64,000 nt of DNA, from the NCBI GenBank assembly GCA_030544215.1, contig JARZZO010000014.1, positions 19,626,234-19,690,233 of the forward strand, in the 5' to 3' direction. The notes under the pieces were generated by a model. That model had not been told where the DNA came from. It ran no database searches and saw nothing but the letters and a program-made list of their open reading frames with translations. The stretch is from Zantedeschia hybrid cultivar (taxonomy: Eukaryota > Streptophyta > Magnoliopsida > Alismatales > Araceae). Both the position numbers and the translations under genes were made by a program. Positions 9,673 through 21,042 of the stretch are shown one piece after another; position 1 is the stretch's first letter; each line of letters opens with the position of its first letter.

Positions 9673-11435
9673 AGATTCTGGGAGGGCCGGGTACTCTGCC
9701 CTTTTCGGGCCTGGAGGTCTCCTTTGTTGGTTGTAGTCACCAGGAGGAGGGACATTGTGGTACGCCGGTGGTGCACGCGGCTGGTACTGTGGCTGTTGCT
9801 GTTGCTGCTGATGTGGCTGCTGATACTGCTGTTGCCGTTGCGGCTGTTGCTGTAACTGGTTCTGATTCGGCTGCTGGGGCCGCTGGTACTGCTGTTGGTA
9901 ATGGGGGTTCTGCTGCTGCCTGTACCCCTGCTGGCTCGGCTGTGGCGGCCTCTGGACTGCTGATTCCTCACAAATTGGGGCGAATTATTGTTCATGGTAC
10001 TGACCTGCTCGTGAGAGAGCGTGCCCTCAGTAGTTGGACCTGAGCTAGGAGAATTTGGCACTGCAGGCTTCCGAGGTGGAGGCCTGTTAGGTCTATGAGG
10101 ATCAAAGACGCTAGAGAACGTAGCGTCCTTGAAAGCATTCTGGCAGTACCGTGCCCTTTCATAGAGCTCTGCCATGTTCGTCAAGTTGTTCAAGGAGAGG
10201 ACTAGCTTGAACTGGGGCGTGGCGTTGGAAATCAACATTTTCACTTGTTCGGATTCGGACAAGTGATTTTTCACTTTTTCAGCCAGGCCCCGCCACCTGT
10301 CAGCAAAACTGACAAACTCCTCGTCCGGTTTCATCTTTTCTGCAATAAGATCCGTGATAGACAAGGAGGGTGCAACTCTGTCCTGGTATCGTTGGATAAA
10401 TTTACGTGAAACAATACCATAATCCTCTACTTCTGAGGGTTCCAGAGAAAAGAACCACTCGAGGGCTGGTCCCTCTAGGGATCTCCTGAACAAGAAAGCC
10501 AATGACCTCTTATCATTCTGCCAGAAAGAGGATTCGTACATGAACTCCTTCAGGTGCGTGAAAGGGTTACCAGTACCGTTATACTTTCGATACACTGGCA
10601 TTTCAGAGGGTGGCAGATGAAACACTGGCAGGCTCGGTAAATTAATTTCTGGCACAGCTTTAACCCCCATCATCTTCTGAAGATTGTTAAACTGCTCGTC
10701 CATGCGCTCCATCTTGGCCAGTAACGTCTGCGTGGTTAGATCTGCCTGGGGAGGAGGAGGAGGAGGAAGTACTTGATAGGCCTGCTGCCTAGAGTACGTT
10801 GGACAAGGAGGGTAATAAGGATGAGGTCCGGCAGAGCTTCCGCCATGCCCGAGGGCATTTTGGTAAATGGGCGTCTGCGGTCTAGCCGGTTGCCTGGATG
10901 AAGAAAGTTGTGGCCCAGTTGGCCGAGAGGTAAGATGAAGGCCTTCCATGGCCTGTTGGATATAAGGAGGAGGAGGAAGAGGTTGTTGAGGAACAACGGG
11001 GGGAGCCACATGATTCGGCTCGGCAGGCTGCATGGGTGCCTTCCCCTTCAAGATGGACTGGATCACCTCGAACTGCTGAGGGTCCAGTCGGGAGGCAAGA
11101 ACTCCCAGAGCATTGACAAGATCCGTAGGATCGGAGGATGAGGGATCATGCTGATTCATGTCCCCCTCAAAGTCAGGATTGGGAATCGCATATTCATGCG
11201 GAGGAAGATCATGATATTGATCGTGCGGATTAAAAAGAGGAGTTCGTACATTCCCGTCATGTCGAACTGGAATGGGTACAGAATTACGAGAGGCATCAGC
11301 ATCTCTCCCGTTCTCGTAGTTGAAATCAGAATTGCGAGGGGCATTAGCATCTCCCTCGTAGTTGATAATGGCGTCTTGGGCCATACTCAAATCTCTGCCA
11401 GATCGCAGCAACATTATATTAGATTCTCTTTTCAA
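9648..11435 (-). CDS. Gypsy Gag polyprotein, C-terminus frameshifted
   Basis: 595 residues. The central part (about 270-430) is a Retrotrans_gag capsid domain, with the block ALEWFFSL and the block LIAEKMKPDEEFVSFADRW. The N-terminus is acidic and proline-rich. After about residue 490 the protein becomes serine/arginine-rich nonsense. In the neighbouring frame the same DNA, from about 9,955 down, encodes a glutamine/proline-rich tail that runs without a stop into the zinc-knuckle frame. The shift point near 9,950-9,960 therefore looks like a small indel in an ancestral continuous Gag-Pol. A programmed shift is possible but less likely, since no slippery heptamer is evident there. Confidence 0.88.
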   Translation of the reverse strand: MKRESNIMLLRSGRDLSMAQDAIINYEGDANAPRNSDFNYENGRDADASRNSVPIPVRHDGNVRTPLFNPHDQYHDLPPHEYAIPNPDFEGDMNQHDPSSSDPTDLVNALGVLASRLDPQQFEVIQSILKGKAPMQPAEPNHVAPPVVPQQPLPPPPYIQQAMEGLHLTSRPTGPQLSSSRQPARPQTPIYQNALGHGGSSAGPHPYYPPCPTYSRQQAYQVLPPPPPPQADLTTQTLLAKMERMDEQFNNLQKMMGVKAVPEINLPSLPVFHLPPSEMPVYRKYNGTGNPFTHLKEFMYESSFWQNDKRSLAFLFRRSLEGPALEWFFSLEPSEVEDYGIVSRKFIQRYQDRVAPSLSITDLIAEKMKPDEEFVSFADRWRGLAEKVKNHLSESEQVKMLISNATPQFKLVLSLNNLTNMAELYERARYCQNAFKDATFSSVFDPHRPNRPPPRKPAVPNSPSSGPTTEGTLSHEQVSTMNNNSPQFVRNQQSRGRHSRASRGTGSSRTPITNSSTSGPSSRIRTSYSNSRNGNSSISSHISSNSNSHSTSRVHHRRTTMSLLLVTTTNKGDLQARKGQSTRPSQNLWQIFSVF

Positions 11436-11902
11436 AAAAAATTAATCAAACAAGTTGTGCAGAGGTTAATCAAACAAGTGGATGCTTAACGTGATTTCAG
11501 GATTCCTTGTTGAATTATTTGAATTGGATTAAACCACAATTTCGCTCAGGGAAGGATCCTAGTTTCAGTTTGATTTCCACCGTTATTCTCTAAGGTTTTT
11601 CTCTCACAACGCTTTCAGAATCTAGCCGGGACTTCAATTGGTACAACCAGCCCGATGATCAAGGAGGAATACCTTGATTTTGGGGACTTATGGAGGTCTC
11701 AACGTCAACTTCTCTAGTCTGATCAAGGGACCAACCCAATCAGAGAGAGTTGCTAACGTCGAGTAATGTGTTCCTAAGAAAAGGAGGGTTTTAGCCTCAA
11801 TGCGTATGCCCTGCGACCTGGATGGCCTCTAATGCTTAATAGAGTAATGGGTAGCTAGCACTCAACACAGAAATCTGGAAACTGAAAAATAATTAAGAAA
11901 CT

Positions 11903-12166
11903 GTCTGAATCGCGTCGATGATAGTCGACGCTATTCAAAACAGAACTTAATTCTTTCGCAGAGAACAGATGCAAACAGCAGAGAAAGCTTGGAAAATAAC
12001 TAAAAACTGTCTGAATCGCGTCGATAATGGTCGACGCTATTCAACACAGAACTTAATTATTTCGCAGAAACAGATGTAGACGACAGAGATAATCTGGAGG
12101 CTAAAAGGCGTCCAGGTGTCCAGACGCGGTTTTGAAACGCGTCGCTGTTCCTGGACGCTTTTTAGT
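11903..12166. repeat. Four GCGTC palindromic units in the 5' leader
   Basis: Units lie at about 11,903-11,938, 12,010-12,043, 12,099-12,134 and 12,133-12,166. The first two are near-copies with a seven-base perfect stem, GCGTCGA paired to TCGACGC, and the flank CTATTCA. The last two abut, and the final one ends in CTTTTTAG followed by TTCGCAGAAACAG. Confidence 0.87.
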
Positions 12167-12526
12167 TCGCAGAAACAGATTTCCAGAAGGATTTTCTGGG
12201 TCGAATCCTCCTTAAACAGGGAAAAATGCAGTAAACAATCGACTTATGCAAAGATTTTTAGTTTCAGATTTTAGACAGGATGATTTACTATCTAAACAAC
12301 TAAGAAATCACGCAATCACACAGCATTTTATCACAAAAAACAGCTTTTGAACTAATCAAGGGGAGGCAAGATCTTGCCACTGGGGTGTGCACGTGGTGCA
12401 CGAGGGAAATTAAACAAACTAAACACTCACCAATCGGTGAGGACGTGTCGAAAGACACAAGTGGTGCACCGTGGGTGCCCGGTATGATAATAGCAAGAAC
12501 AAAAGAAATTAAAAGACGGCGAGACC

Positions 12527-12546
12527 AAGTCCCACCGTGATCGCCA
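12527..12546 (-). other. Putative tRNA primer-binding site
   Basis: The minus strand reads TGGCGATCACGGTGGGACTT, seven bases inside the LTR edge. The leading TGG pairs with a tRNA CCA end, and the complement continues like a tRNA acceptor stem and T-arm. I cannot name the tRNA with confidence. It is not the initiator-Met type used by the copia element in this window. Confidence 0.6.
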
Positions 12547-12553
12547 AAAGAGC

Positions 12554-13874
12554 TGTAGGTGCTGAAAATTTGCTCGTGTGATTTATGTGAAAAACTATGT
12601 TGTTTAGGGTAAATTAACCTATTAAAAAAATGCAACTAAGGTGCTGTGATCGCCAGAAACTTTTAACTAAAAAAAAGCTTCAAAAGAGTTTGATCGCCTA
12701 CCTGTTCGAACGCGGAAGATTGAATCCTTGGTTCCCCTCCTTCAGCCGGCTGAAGAAAGAGAGCCCTTTCTTCTTTTGTTCTTGCTGTTGAATGTTGAGG
12801 ATCGTCCAGAAGTTCTCCTGGCTTGTGCTTGATTTCCCTCTTTTTGATTTCTTATTGTTCAGTTGTTGGGAGCAGCAGAGACAGAGAGACAGAAAAATAA
12901 AGAAGAAATAGTGATGAGAATCTAAATGGAAATAATATCAAAGCTAACCATGATCAGAAACATGTATAAACAGCAACTCACTTGTTTAGATGGCTTTGAA
13001 ACCCCTTTAGAACAGATGGGTTTTAGAGAATTAATGATGTGGTGTGTGTTGCATGCAGTGAGTATGAGAGAATGAAACTAAAGAATGTAAATGAAATTCA
13101 GATATGAAAAACTTATGCCCAGTCCAGTTGGAGAAGCCTTGAAGGATGAAGATCTGGAAGAAGGATGCCGTCTTCTGGAAATGGCAGCGCTCCGGCGTGG
13201 TTGCTTCGATCTCCAAATTGCTATAACGCTGTGGCTCAATAATTCTCTCTCTTCTTTTTTTTTAACTCTTTGAGATGCAAGGTATTTATAGGCATTTTCT
13301 GCGTTCGCGATTAACATAGAAAAATCTAGGATTTATCTACCTTAATCGACAGATAATCACTGATTAATTCATCTTTATCTGTAATTATCTAAAACGCGTC
13401 CACCTTGGCTGACGCCTTTCAGATTAATTAAGATAAGGATAAATATCCGGGAAAACTTATCTTTATTTTTATTATATAAAAAACGTCCACATGTGTAGAC
13501 GTCTTTTACTCTAATTAAGATAAGGATAAACATCCGGAAGAGAAGTTAAGACAGCTTAGGAAACTTAAATCGCGTCGACCTTAACAGACGCCTTTTAGCT
13601 AATAAATCAATTAATTAAAATTCAAATTTAAACGCTAAAACAGGAATAAACTCTAAATAGCGTCCACATGGGTCGACGCCTTTTAGGATTCTTCGTATTT
13701 TAACTGAAATTTGAGCTAAAATCAATTCAATTGATTAACTTAAACATGTCTGTTAAACCCGACACTTAAAAATATTAATAAAAATTAATCAATGATTAAT
13801 TATCAGACCATTCTGAGGCATTATTATATGATATGAAATTTACTCAAAATGATGTCAAAATTAGCGTGTCTATA
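12554..13874 (-). repeat. 5' LTR of the gypsy element, complete
   Basis: The LTR is about 1,321 bp. The inner edge begins TGTAGG on the plus strand. The outer edge ends CTATA, where the other LTR has CTACA, so the original ends were TGTAG...CTACA and one terminal base has mutated here. The part from 13,251 matches the left LTR. The remainder has no partner inside the window, so the inner edge rests on the terminal motif and its spacing to the primer site. Confidence 0.82.
13389..13686. repeat. Four GCGTC palindromic units in the 5' LTR
   Basis: These are the LTR copies of the four units in the left LTR. Two of the roughly eight LTR differences fall in the arms: AAGCGTC became ACGCGTC in the first unit, and AGCGTC became AACGTC in the second. 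Confidence 0.85.
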
Positions 13875-15602
13875 ATTGCCACCTCCAACTTCTATGCGAA
13901 ATGCAAGGTGCCGATTGCCGAAGACGGCCAGCACCAAAAACACCCCCCAGTCACAAAGTCCCCAAAATATGTATACTCAGCAAGAATTGAACGTACAACA
14001 TATCTTCGTTGGTGTGGTCACCTTAACGACTTCCAAGTTCATTGGCTTTCGACATTAAAAATAACGTAAAACATAAAATCTGATCAACTTAGCTCTGTGG
14101 GAAAAAAAACTACGGTAGACGAAAACCAAGTTTTGGTTTTCATACTCTGAACAATTCAAACAATCGCATATGCGGACACATTACAAGCAATCTCGGTAAC
14201 AACGTATGAGAATTCTAATGTACCCCAAAACTGGAGTTTTCAAGTTCCATCTTATACAGTGCCATACGAACATTGAGCTGTAAAGTAGTAAAACAGGCTA
14301 CTGCGCAACACTGCCGTCCATGAGGTAAAATTAGCAGTAATCGAAATTTTTATAACGATCGAAAGTTACCATCTCATCCAAAGATTTGCCGTTTTCCATT
14401 CATGGTCTTCTTCCTCCCTTGGATAGGATGTCTAGTGTCTACGCACATAAAGATGCATTTGGCTCTTGACACTAACCAGCTAATAATCAGCTATCCTCTC
14501 ATTGCAATCTGCGCGTAGTGAAATACAAAGCACCCAGGTCCTTACAAGTTAACAATTGTCATTATAATTATCTGACTTCCTCTACTGGGCGGTACACTGG
14601 CTGCGAAAATTTATGTAAATATCGGGTGTTGGATGGAATGGAGGCCGCTTGCAGTCCCATGGAACACTTGATGATCATAAGATGGTGATCTTTATTCCAC
14701 TGCCTACTTGGTGCGAGATGAGATTCTCTGGACCTTTTATGCCCTCTCTCACATGAGGATGAGATGAACATAGTACTTCAGTGTAAATGACTTCTTTATC
14801 TTCATCCTTGTATAAACGGGGACATACAAAAGTCTTGAGACAGATGTCAAGAGGATCTCATCTCACTTATGCTATCTACATGTCCCATTGGATGAAATTG
14901 GCAGGAAGGCAACCTTATAACATCAGTACAGGCCTTTTCTACTTCTGCACGCCAAAAAACCCTGGGTCTGGATGTACGGATCCACATGTATCCTGAAAAG
15001 AAGAGGCTGTTGTTGGAAAAAGAGGTTCTGCTGCAGTGCTGTCATGAGACCCAAAGCAACTGTGGGGGCATCGACCCAGCTCTACATCTAGAGAATCTTT
15101 CCTTAGATAAACGTTTGTACTTTCTTGACTTGGACAAAAATAAATGATCTTACTTCTGGTGTCCAACATTATAGATGCATGGTTGATTCTCCAGACATCC
15201 AGGATGAATTAATCATGCCCTCAAGCCTGTGACAAAATGCCACATCCACTGTATGCATCAAAGTGGGGAGTGTTGCCAACGTCTGCAGAGCTCAGGGCAA
15301 TAGTAAAACCGCCATAGTTGAAATGGAGCACCCTCTCAACTTGAAGCCAGAAGACATGGAAACTACAAACTTCTTTTATGTATGCTGCTGCTGGTAGGTA
15401 GAAGGTGAATCTAGGTTGAAGGAACTGATGAGCAAATCTGAAGATAACTCTTGGTGTAGCTAGCCAGAAATGACCATATACAAGCACAATTCAAGGACGT
15501 TTGAGCTATCTTGTGGAGTCAAGTTGAACAAGGCAAGTATGATGTGTGATGAACATAGCAGAAATTGACTTCTTCAGATGTGCACTTACACTAGTTTATG
15601 AT
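13875..15602. other. Spacer and probable 3' untranslated region downstream of the ATG1-like gene
   Basis: No complete gene was found. Two minus-strand open stretches (15,169-14,939 and 14,771-14,568) could be extra 3' exons of the kinase gene if its last exon were spliced differently. They lack recognisable domains, and I treat them as untranslated or spacer. Confidence 0.4.
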
Positions 15603-17848
15603 TCATTCCACTCTTTTTAAGGATGTTGCTGTCTTTCTTCCATGTCTCCTCAGGAATTTGTGGCTATAGAACTCATTGAAGGACAACCGGTTGACTGTGA
15701 AGATAGATGGGCATATTAGCAGCATCAAGATTTGCTGAAAATAACATTTTGAGGTTGACTTGACAAACCTGGGTTCTTGCATAGAAGACTTGCACACATA
15801 TCAACACAGTCAGGATGCAGCTGGGGAAGTATCAGCTGAGAAAACGGGAGACTGGTGCTCATCTTTATGTCCTCTAACAACTGATGAGAATTTGACATAC
15901 ATTATGGACGTTAGAGACAGAATATAAATGGATTGCTAGCTAGTTGCCTAGTTGCAGCCATATGAATATAGAGTTACCTTGACATTGCTTCTGCCATGAA
16001 AAGGTGGGTAACCATTCAAAAGTTCAAAGAGAATAGCACCAATACTCCACATGTCAACCTATGCACAAAGAAAGACCTTCAATCGGCTGCTGTTTTGTTG
16101 CATGCTGCCAGGAAGAGCTAAGAGTCTCACCTTCTCATCATACTTCTGGAATTGCATTACTTCAGGAGCCATGTAGAAGGGTGTGCCACAAACTGTGTCC
16201 GCATATTGACCTGGAAGCATGACTCTGCACGGCAACCAGAGGCAATTGACAAAAAGTTCATCCTTCTCTTTTACTTTGCAAATCATTCTTCTCTTTGACT
16301 TTTGTGAATAACAATACTTACACTTCTGGGAAGGGAAAAAAATATTTGAGGCTTCATAATTACCTTGATAGGCCAAAATCGGCTATCTTTAACACTGCAT
16401 TGTTGCCTGAAGCAGACAGCAGGATATTCTGCACAAGAATAATTCAGCAGATTTGGTATCAAGGGGTGAAGTCTTGAAGAACTTCAGAGGAAGCTAAAAA
16501 CCTACCTCTGGCTTCAAGTCTCTATGGATGATATGGTGAGCGTGTAGCACCTCCAAACCAGCGCCTGGAACATGGAATTCTATTATGCCACTAGTTCAAA
16601 TAGGAGAGTCAACAAGGTAATCTTCCTCTCCTCTTCTAGAATAAGGAAGTAGTTTACCTAGTTGTCCCATGAATCTCCTAGCAACCTGTTCGCGTATCAT
16701 ACCATGTTGATGAATGTAATTAGCTAAGTTCCCCCCGGCACAGAACTCCAATACCAGGAATATGCATTCATCAGCCTGAGATGCAAACCATTTATGGACT
16801 ACAAGGCCAGTGATATAGAACAAGATTGAAAACAGGAGTAAATAATTCCCTGGGGAAGTTGTTATTACCAAATGCCTGGGGTATTCACAGTGAGGGAGAA
16901 AAGGGAAGTGTTGTTGATTTTAAGCTTAGGATATAGTTTCCATGTTCCCCATTTTCAGTGTTTCTTCATCCAAAAATCATAACTGAAGTCTTAGAGTTTT
17001 ACTTAAACTCTGGAAGCATCCAATTGGGCGGCGGAAGAGAAAACCCTAGCCCAGTTACGGTTGCCCTCCCAGACTCCAGCAAAAGGCAACGTATACTACC
17101 TAAAGACATTAATACCTCAGGTTCAAAGCAGAAGGGTCAAAAGCTCAAATGCCAAATTCCTCAAGATTATGGAACTACGGAAAGGCAATTTACCTGAACT
17201 GGTCGCAATTAACCAAAACTATAGAAATGCCCAAATCTGAAACCATGAACTGTTAGTCCTAAAAACGTAACAGAAAGATAACACTTCTAATGTGTGCAAA
17301 GAGACCACTCTAGTCTCACCCAATTAAACCACCCCACTCGGGGCAGCTAAAAAAATTCCTTCTATATATTAGATTAGATATCCAAACTTTCCGGTAGGGC
17401 ACCAATCGAGGAGCCCCAGCCATGATATTTCCCACTTGCCATCATCTCGGAAGCTCAGGTCAGAGCGCGAAGGACGTTCTTCGAACGACTAGATTGGATC
17501 GAAGGGGGAACAAAAAAGAGGAGAAACCGGTAAAAAAAACGAAAAGATTAAACGAAAGGGAAAGTGGAGACGGACCCGGATGACGTCTAGGAGGTGGATG
17601 ATGTTGGGGTGGCGGACGGCGGCGAGGAAGTCGATCTCGCAGTCGAGGGACTCCCTGAGGCTCCTGGTAAGGCCCGAGAGCCGCACCCGCTTAAGCGCCA
17701 CCTCCAGCCCGCTCGGCCCGTGCACCGCCCGCCACACCGCCGACGGCCCTCCCCCGCCGATCCTCTCCTTCAGCTCGTAATCCCCCATGGCGCCCATCCC
17801 TCCTCCTCCTCCTCCGGCGCGACGCTCTCCGACCTCTTCGTCTGCCAT
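15603..17848 (-). CDS. ATG1t: ATG1/ULK-type Ser/Thr kinase, short form (ATG1t-like)
   Basis: Eight exons with GT-AG borders, minus strand: 17848-17576, 16775-16658, 16564-16506, 16428-16364, 16224-16131, 16058-15978, 15880-15769, 15694-15603. Together they encode 297 residues. The kinase domain starts at about residue 23 (DYELKERIGGGGPS). It has K53 (VALKRV), the C-helix glutamate E71, HRDLKPEN with D146, DFG with D167, and CGTPFYMAPE. The block LVLEFCAGGNLANYI is typical of plant ATG1. Plant ATG1 starts autophagy by phosphorylating partners at the phagophore site. Ordinary ATG1 proteins carry a long C-terminal ATG13-binding region, whereas this one stops about 35 residues after the kinase core, as in the truncated ATG1t type known in seed plants. 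Exon 1 is GC-rich. All catalytic residues are present, so it looks functional. The C-terminus is the least certain part. Confidence 0.87.
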
Positions 17849-18447
17849 TCGAATCGGTCGACTACAACAGTAGTCTCTCTCTTCTCGCTTGAGAGCAGCG
17901 CAGAAACCGATCGGAACCCGGCGTTATTGGAAACTAATAAAATGCCTTATTTAGGAAACTAATCAAGCTCAACAACCGAAAACACCATAAAATGAAATCA
18001 TTTTTTTTACATCCTCAAAACAAACATGCTCCAATGAAATTCTTCCTTTCCGGTTGTTCCTCATTTCCTTTGATATAAAGTCCAATGCCTTATTTAGGAA
18101 TGAATTATTTTGATTAAAATAAAAACTTAATAAATTCAAATATTTTGGTTAAAATAAAAGATAATTTTATTTAGTTTATTTATTTTTTATTTGAAACATA
18201 ATATGAATAAAGGTATCAAAGTAAAAGATCACCCATTTGGAACAGTTTATAAGATGAAGAGATTATAAAGTAATATGAAAATCTAATAAAATTATTAAAA
18301 TCTAATTGAGAGCTGCTTATTGAGAATCCAATTGTACTTAATATCATCAGATGGATCAGTTGGAACGTTCGAGATAACCCTCGAGTGGAATCTTTATTCA
18401 AAACTTAATGACAAACCGGGGAGTAAGAGCAGTTATAGGATTTAGGG

Positions 18448-18850
18448 TATTTTTGCTTATATATTCTTAAAAGGTACTGTATTTGCATTTATATCTCCAA
18501 CTTCTGTATACTGTTATCAAAATCTCTGAAATCTTCGGTAAGATTACAGTTACAGCCTTGCGTCAAATTGCCACTATAAATCGAACGTGAGATTTTAAAT
18601 GGATACACATAAAGTCACTAATATTTTACATATACACTATTAGATGCGTTAGATTTTTACATATGTACCGTTGAGGTTATCAAGATTATAGAATATTTTT
18701 GACATTTTTGGTTGGAGTTCATGTTATTTTGATTAAGGGGTATAATTGTAACTTTTTTGAAGTTTTCAAAAGTATTGATAACAAGTAGTAAGAGTTGAGA
18801 GTATAGATATAAATATGATATTTTAAAAATATATATTTAAATTTTCTTAA
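18448..18850. mobile_element. Fold-back MITE, copy 1 of a family shared with 63,075-63,495
   Basis: The two ends are imperfect inverted repeats of about 110 bp, with shared blocks such as TATTTGCATTTATATCTCCAA and its complement near 18,800. The same arms recur at 63 kb. It sits upstream of the kinase gene. No clear target duplication is visible. Confidence 0.65.
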
Positions 18851-19044
18851 AATCTATAACCTATATTACTGAAACCAATGCATCGGTTTTCCGTTGCACG
18901 GTTCAAGTTAAAGCTCTGTTTGAGTGCAAAAAAAAAAGAAAAAAAAGAAAAGAAAAGGTAAAGCTCTGGTACCGTTCATATATTTATTCTGTTAATTCAC
19001 TTGTTCGGCTTTTATCCGTTTTACCCAATTGCTCAATGTACCTT

Positions 19045-19294
19045 TAGGCTGGTTTTGTTTTGAGTATGTGCCATGTAGTATTTTGGATTTTTTGTTTCCG
19101 AATTTCTTATTACTAGAACAAGAAGAATTAATTTTAGATGGAATATGTGATTTATCGGAATAAATAACATTTCATGTAGAATAATTTATTTTATTTATTC
19201 AAAGAATAACATGTCCGAACTCTCAAACTGAAAGTGGAATAGCGCAAAATAATGTGTCATATTGGACACTTATTATCAAAATAAACTGGCCCTA
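19045..19294. mobile_element. MITE with short inverted ends
   Basis: The left end TAGGCTGGTTTTGTTTTGA is inverted against the right end, whose complement reads TAGGGCCAGTTTATTTTGA. About 250 bp, AT-rich and noncoding. The target duplication is unresolved. Confidence 0.55.
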
Positions 19295-19429
19295 ATCATC
19301 CGACGCAGTGTCTCTCATTCTATCCGCTAGTTAAATGCTCCCGCCTATAAACTTTGGTTTTTTTACACCCACAAATCCACCCGACTTTTACTTCGCTTTG
19401 TATTTTCCACCTGTACAATCTATTAGGTT

Positions 19430-19806
19430 GAGTAATGTTTGTTGCACTGTGGGTCCTCATTTGTGCCACCTCTTAGTGCAGTGGGTAAATAAAAAAATAT
19501 TTTTAATTTTTTTAAAGTGGGCTCCGAGATGTTCTACATATCTACATAAGTCGATCTCCGATTAGACGATCCAAAAAAATTTAAAATATAAAAAAATTGA
19601 GCCCCAATGAACAGTTAAAAATGCCCTTAATAGGCCGAGCCCAATAATAGTTTTAAAATTTTCAAATTCTGTTCGGTTGTCCAATCGAAGATCGATCTAT
19701 ACGGACATGTAGGACACGTTGGGGCCTACCTAAAAAAATTTTAAAAATAAATTTTTATTTACCCACTGCACTGCAAATGACACCCTTAGTACAACAAATA
19801 TTACTC
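19430..19806. mobile_element. Fold-back MITE with long inverted repeats
   Basis: The first about 75 bases are inverted at the right end. GAGTAATGTTTGTTGCAC on the left pairs with the complement of the right end, GAGTAATATTTGTTGTAC, and both arms share GCAGTGGGTAAATAAA. TATTAG occurs at both flanks, suggesting a target duplication of 6-9 bp. Confidence 0.7.
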
Positions 19807-20150
19807 CTATTAGATTATACAATTCACACAGCTCTAACACCTGTAAAATTGAATATTTACAGTACACCACACTTTTTGTCATTTCACTTTATCATCCAAA
19901 TTTAAAATATATTAGAATATTATTTACATAGACTCAAATTTAAAAATATTTGCATATATATATATATATATTAAACATAATAATATACATATCTATATAT
20001 ATATATAGTATTCTTGGGTAAAAGAATACAGAAACAATTTTTATACATGTAAGTCTAAATTGATACAAAAATATATTTTTAGCACTGAAATTTTAAGCAT
20101 AGGTGTTGCATTGACAAGTTGTTCATGTTGCTTATCTACTCAAATTTAAT

Positions 20151-20615
20151 TAGGGGTGTCATTGGGTCGGGCCTGAATAAATTCTCAAAAACTCGGGCCC
20201 GGGCCAGTCCAATTTTCATGGGCTTGGCCTGGTTCGGGAGATTCTTTTTTGACGCTCGGTTAAGGTCCGACACGGTCCGATTTTGAAGAATTTTTATTTT
20301 TTTCTTCCTAATGCAAAAATTCATGAGAAATTTTTATCAACCTAATAAAATTAGAACATATAACATATTTGCATCGTAATATAAACATGTAAAATACTTA
20401 CTTTATACAATCAAAATCACGTCTCATTGATTATTCTCGTAACTTATATTGACACAATATTGTTTACATATAAACTTAAATTAACTCATACAAAATTTTG
20501 ATATATCCGAGCCATATTAGGTTGGGACCAACCAAAGTCCAAGTCCGACCCTTTTAATTCTTAGGTCGGGCTGAGCCGAGCCAAATTTTGCCGCCCAATC
20601 CAATTGGCATCCCTA
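20151..20615. mobile_element. hAT-type MITE with 8-bp target duplication
   Basis: The element starts TAGGGGTGTC and ends GGCATCCCTA, so the termini are inverted (TAGGGRTG). It is flanked by the identical 8 bp AATTTAAT at 20,143-20,150 and 20,616-20,623. An 8-bp duplication is the hAT superfamily signature. It is 465 bp, noncoding, and has GGGCCC-rich ends. Confidence 0.88.
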
Positions 20616-20854
20616 AATTTAATAGGGATACATATGTGTGTGTCTGTTAATTATCAAGATAAATGCTTGCTACATAGGTGGGGGAATAGGTAAGTTGGAA
20701 TGAGTCCCACTATCTACTCGTGTCACCTAACAAGCACACATGGTTCTTTGTCTCGTCTTAAATGCACATCGATGTCGCCCATGCGTTAGCACATATAAGC
20801 AGAGCCGATTTAAATATAATAAAAAAATTACCCACTATACTATTTTTCGAGAGC

Positions 20855-21015
20855 ATATAGAACCTCTTGATAACATCTTGAAACTCTTGAGCATCATGCT
20901 CTCAAGAGCTTCTAGATGTTATCAAGAGCGTGATGCTCTAGACAACATTACAGTGTCCTAGAATGTTATCTAAAATATTATGCTCTCTAGAGTTTCAAGA
21001 TACTTTCAAGAGTAA
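20855..21015. repeat. Cluster of nested palindromes built on CTCTTGA and AGAGCAT words
   Basis: The words CTCTTGATAACATCT, AGATGTTATCAAGAG, GAGCATCATGCTC and their variants recur in both orientations over 160 bp. Several alternative hairpins are therefore possible. Confidence 0.7.
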
Positions 21016-21042
21016 TTTGTAGAGCAATGTTTTTTACATCAC

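Larger units (their letters stand above)
11436..12553 (-). other. 5' leader of the gypsy element
   Basis: This is the noncoding stretch between the primer-binding site and the gag ATG. It holds four GCGTC palindromes (11,903-12,166) and no convincing reading frame. By position it should carry packaging and dimerisation signals of the element RNA; that role is inferred from known retroelement layout only. Confidence 0.7.
1..13874 (-). mobile_element. Ty3/gypsy LTR retrotransposon, Tat-like, nearly complete
   Basis: Reading on the minus strand, the order is 5' LTR (12,554-13,874), primer-binding site, leader, gag, protease, reverse transcriptase, RNase H, second RNase H, integrase, 3' untranslated part and 3' LTR (1-623, cut by the window start). 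The first 623 bases match 13,251-13,874 with about eight substitutions by eye, roughly 1.3%, so the insertion is fairly recent. Two RNase H domains, the second of archaeal type, are the known hallmark of the Tat/Ogre/Retand branch. Coding is split over three overlapping frames. The outer edge of the left LTR lies outside the window, so the target-site duplication cannot be checked. Confidence 0.93.

Noticed and set aside
14568..15169. Two open stretches taken as further exons of the ATG1-like gene
   Set aside because: The last confirmed exon ends in a stop with a second in-frame stop close by. No good donor precedes it, and the stretches show no ATG1 motif.
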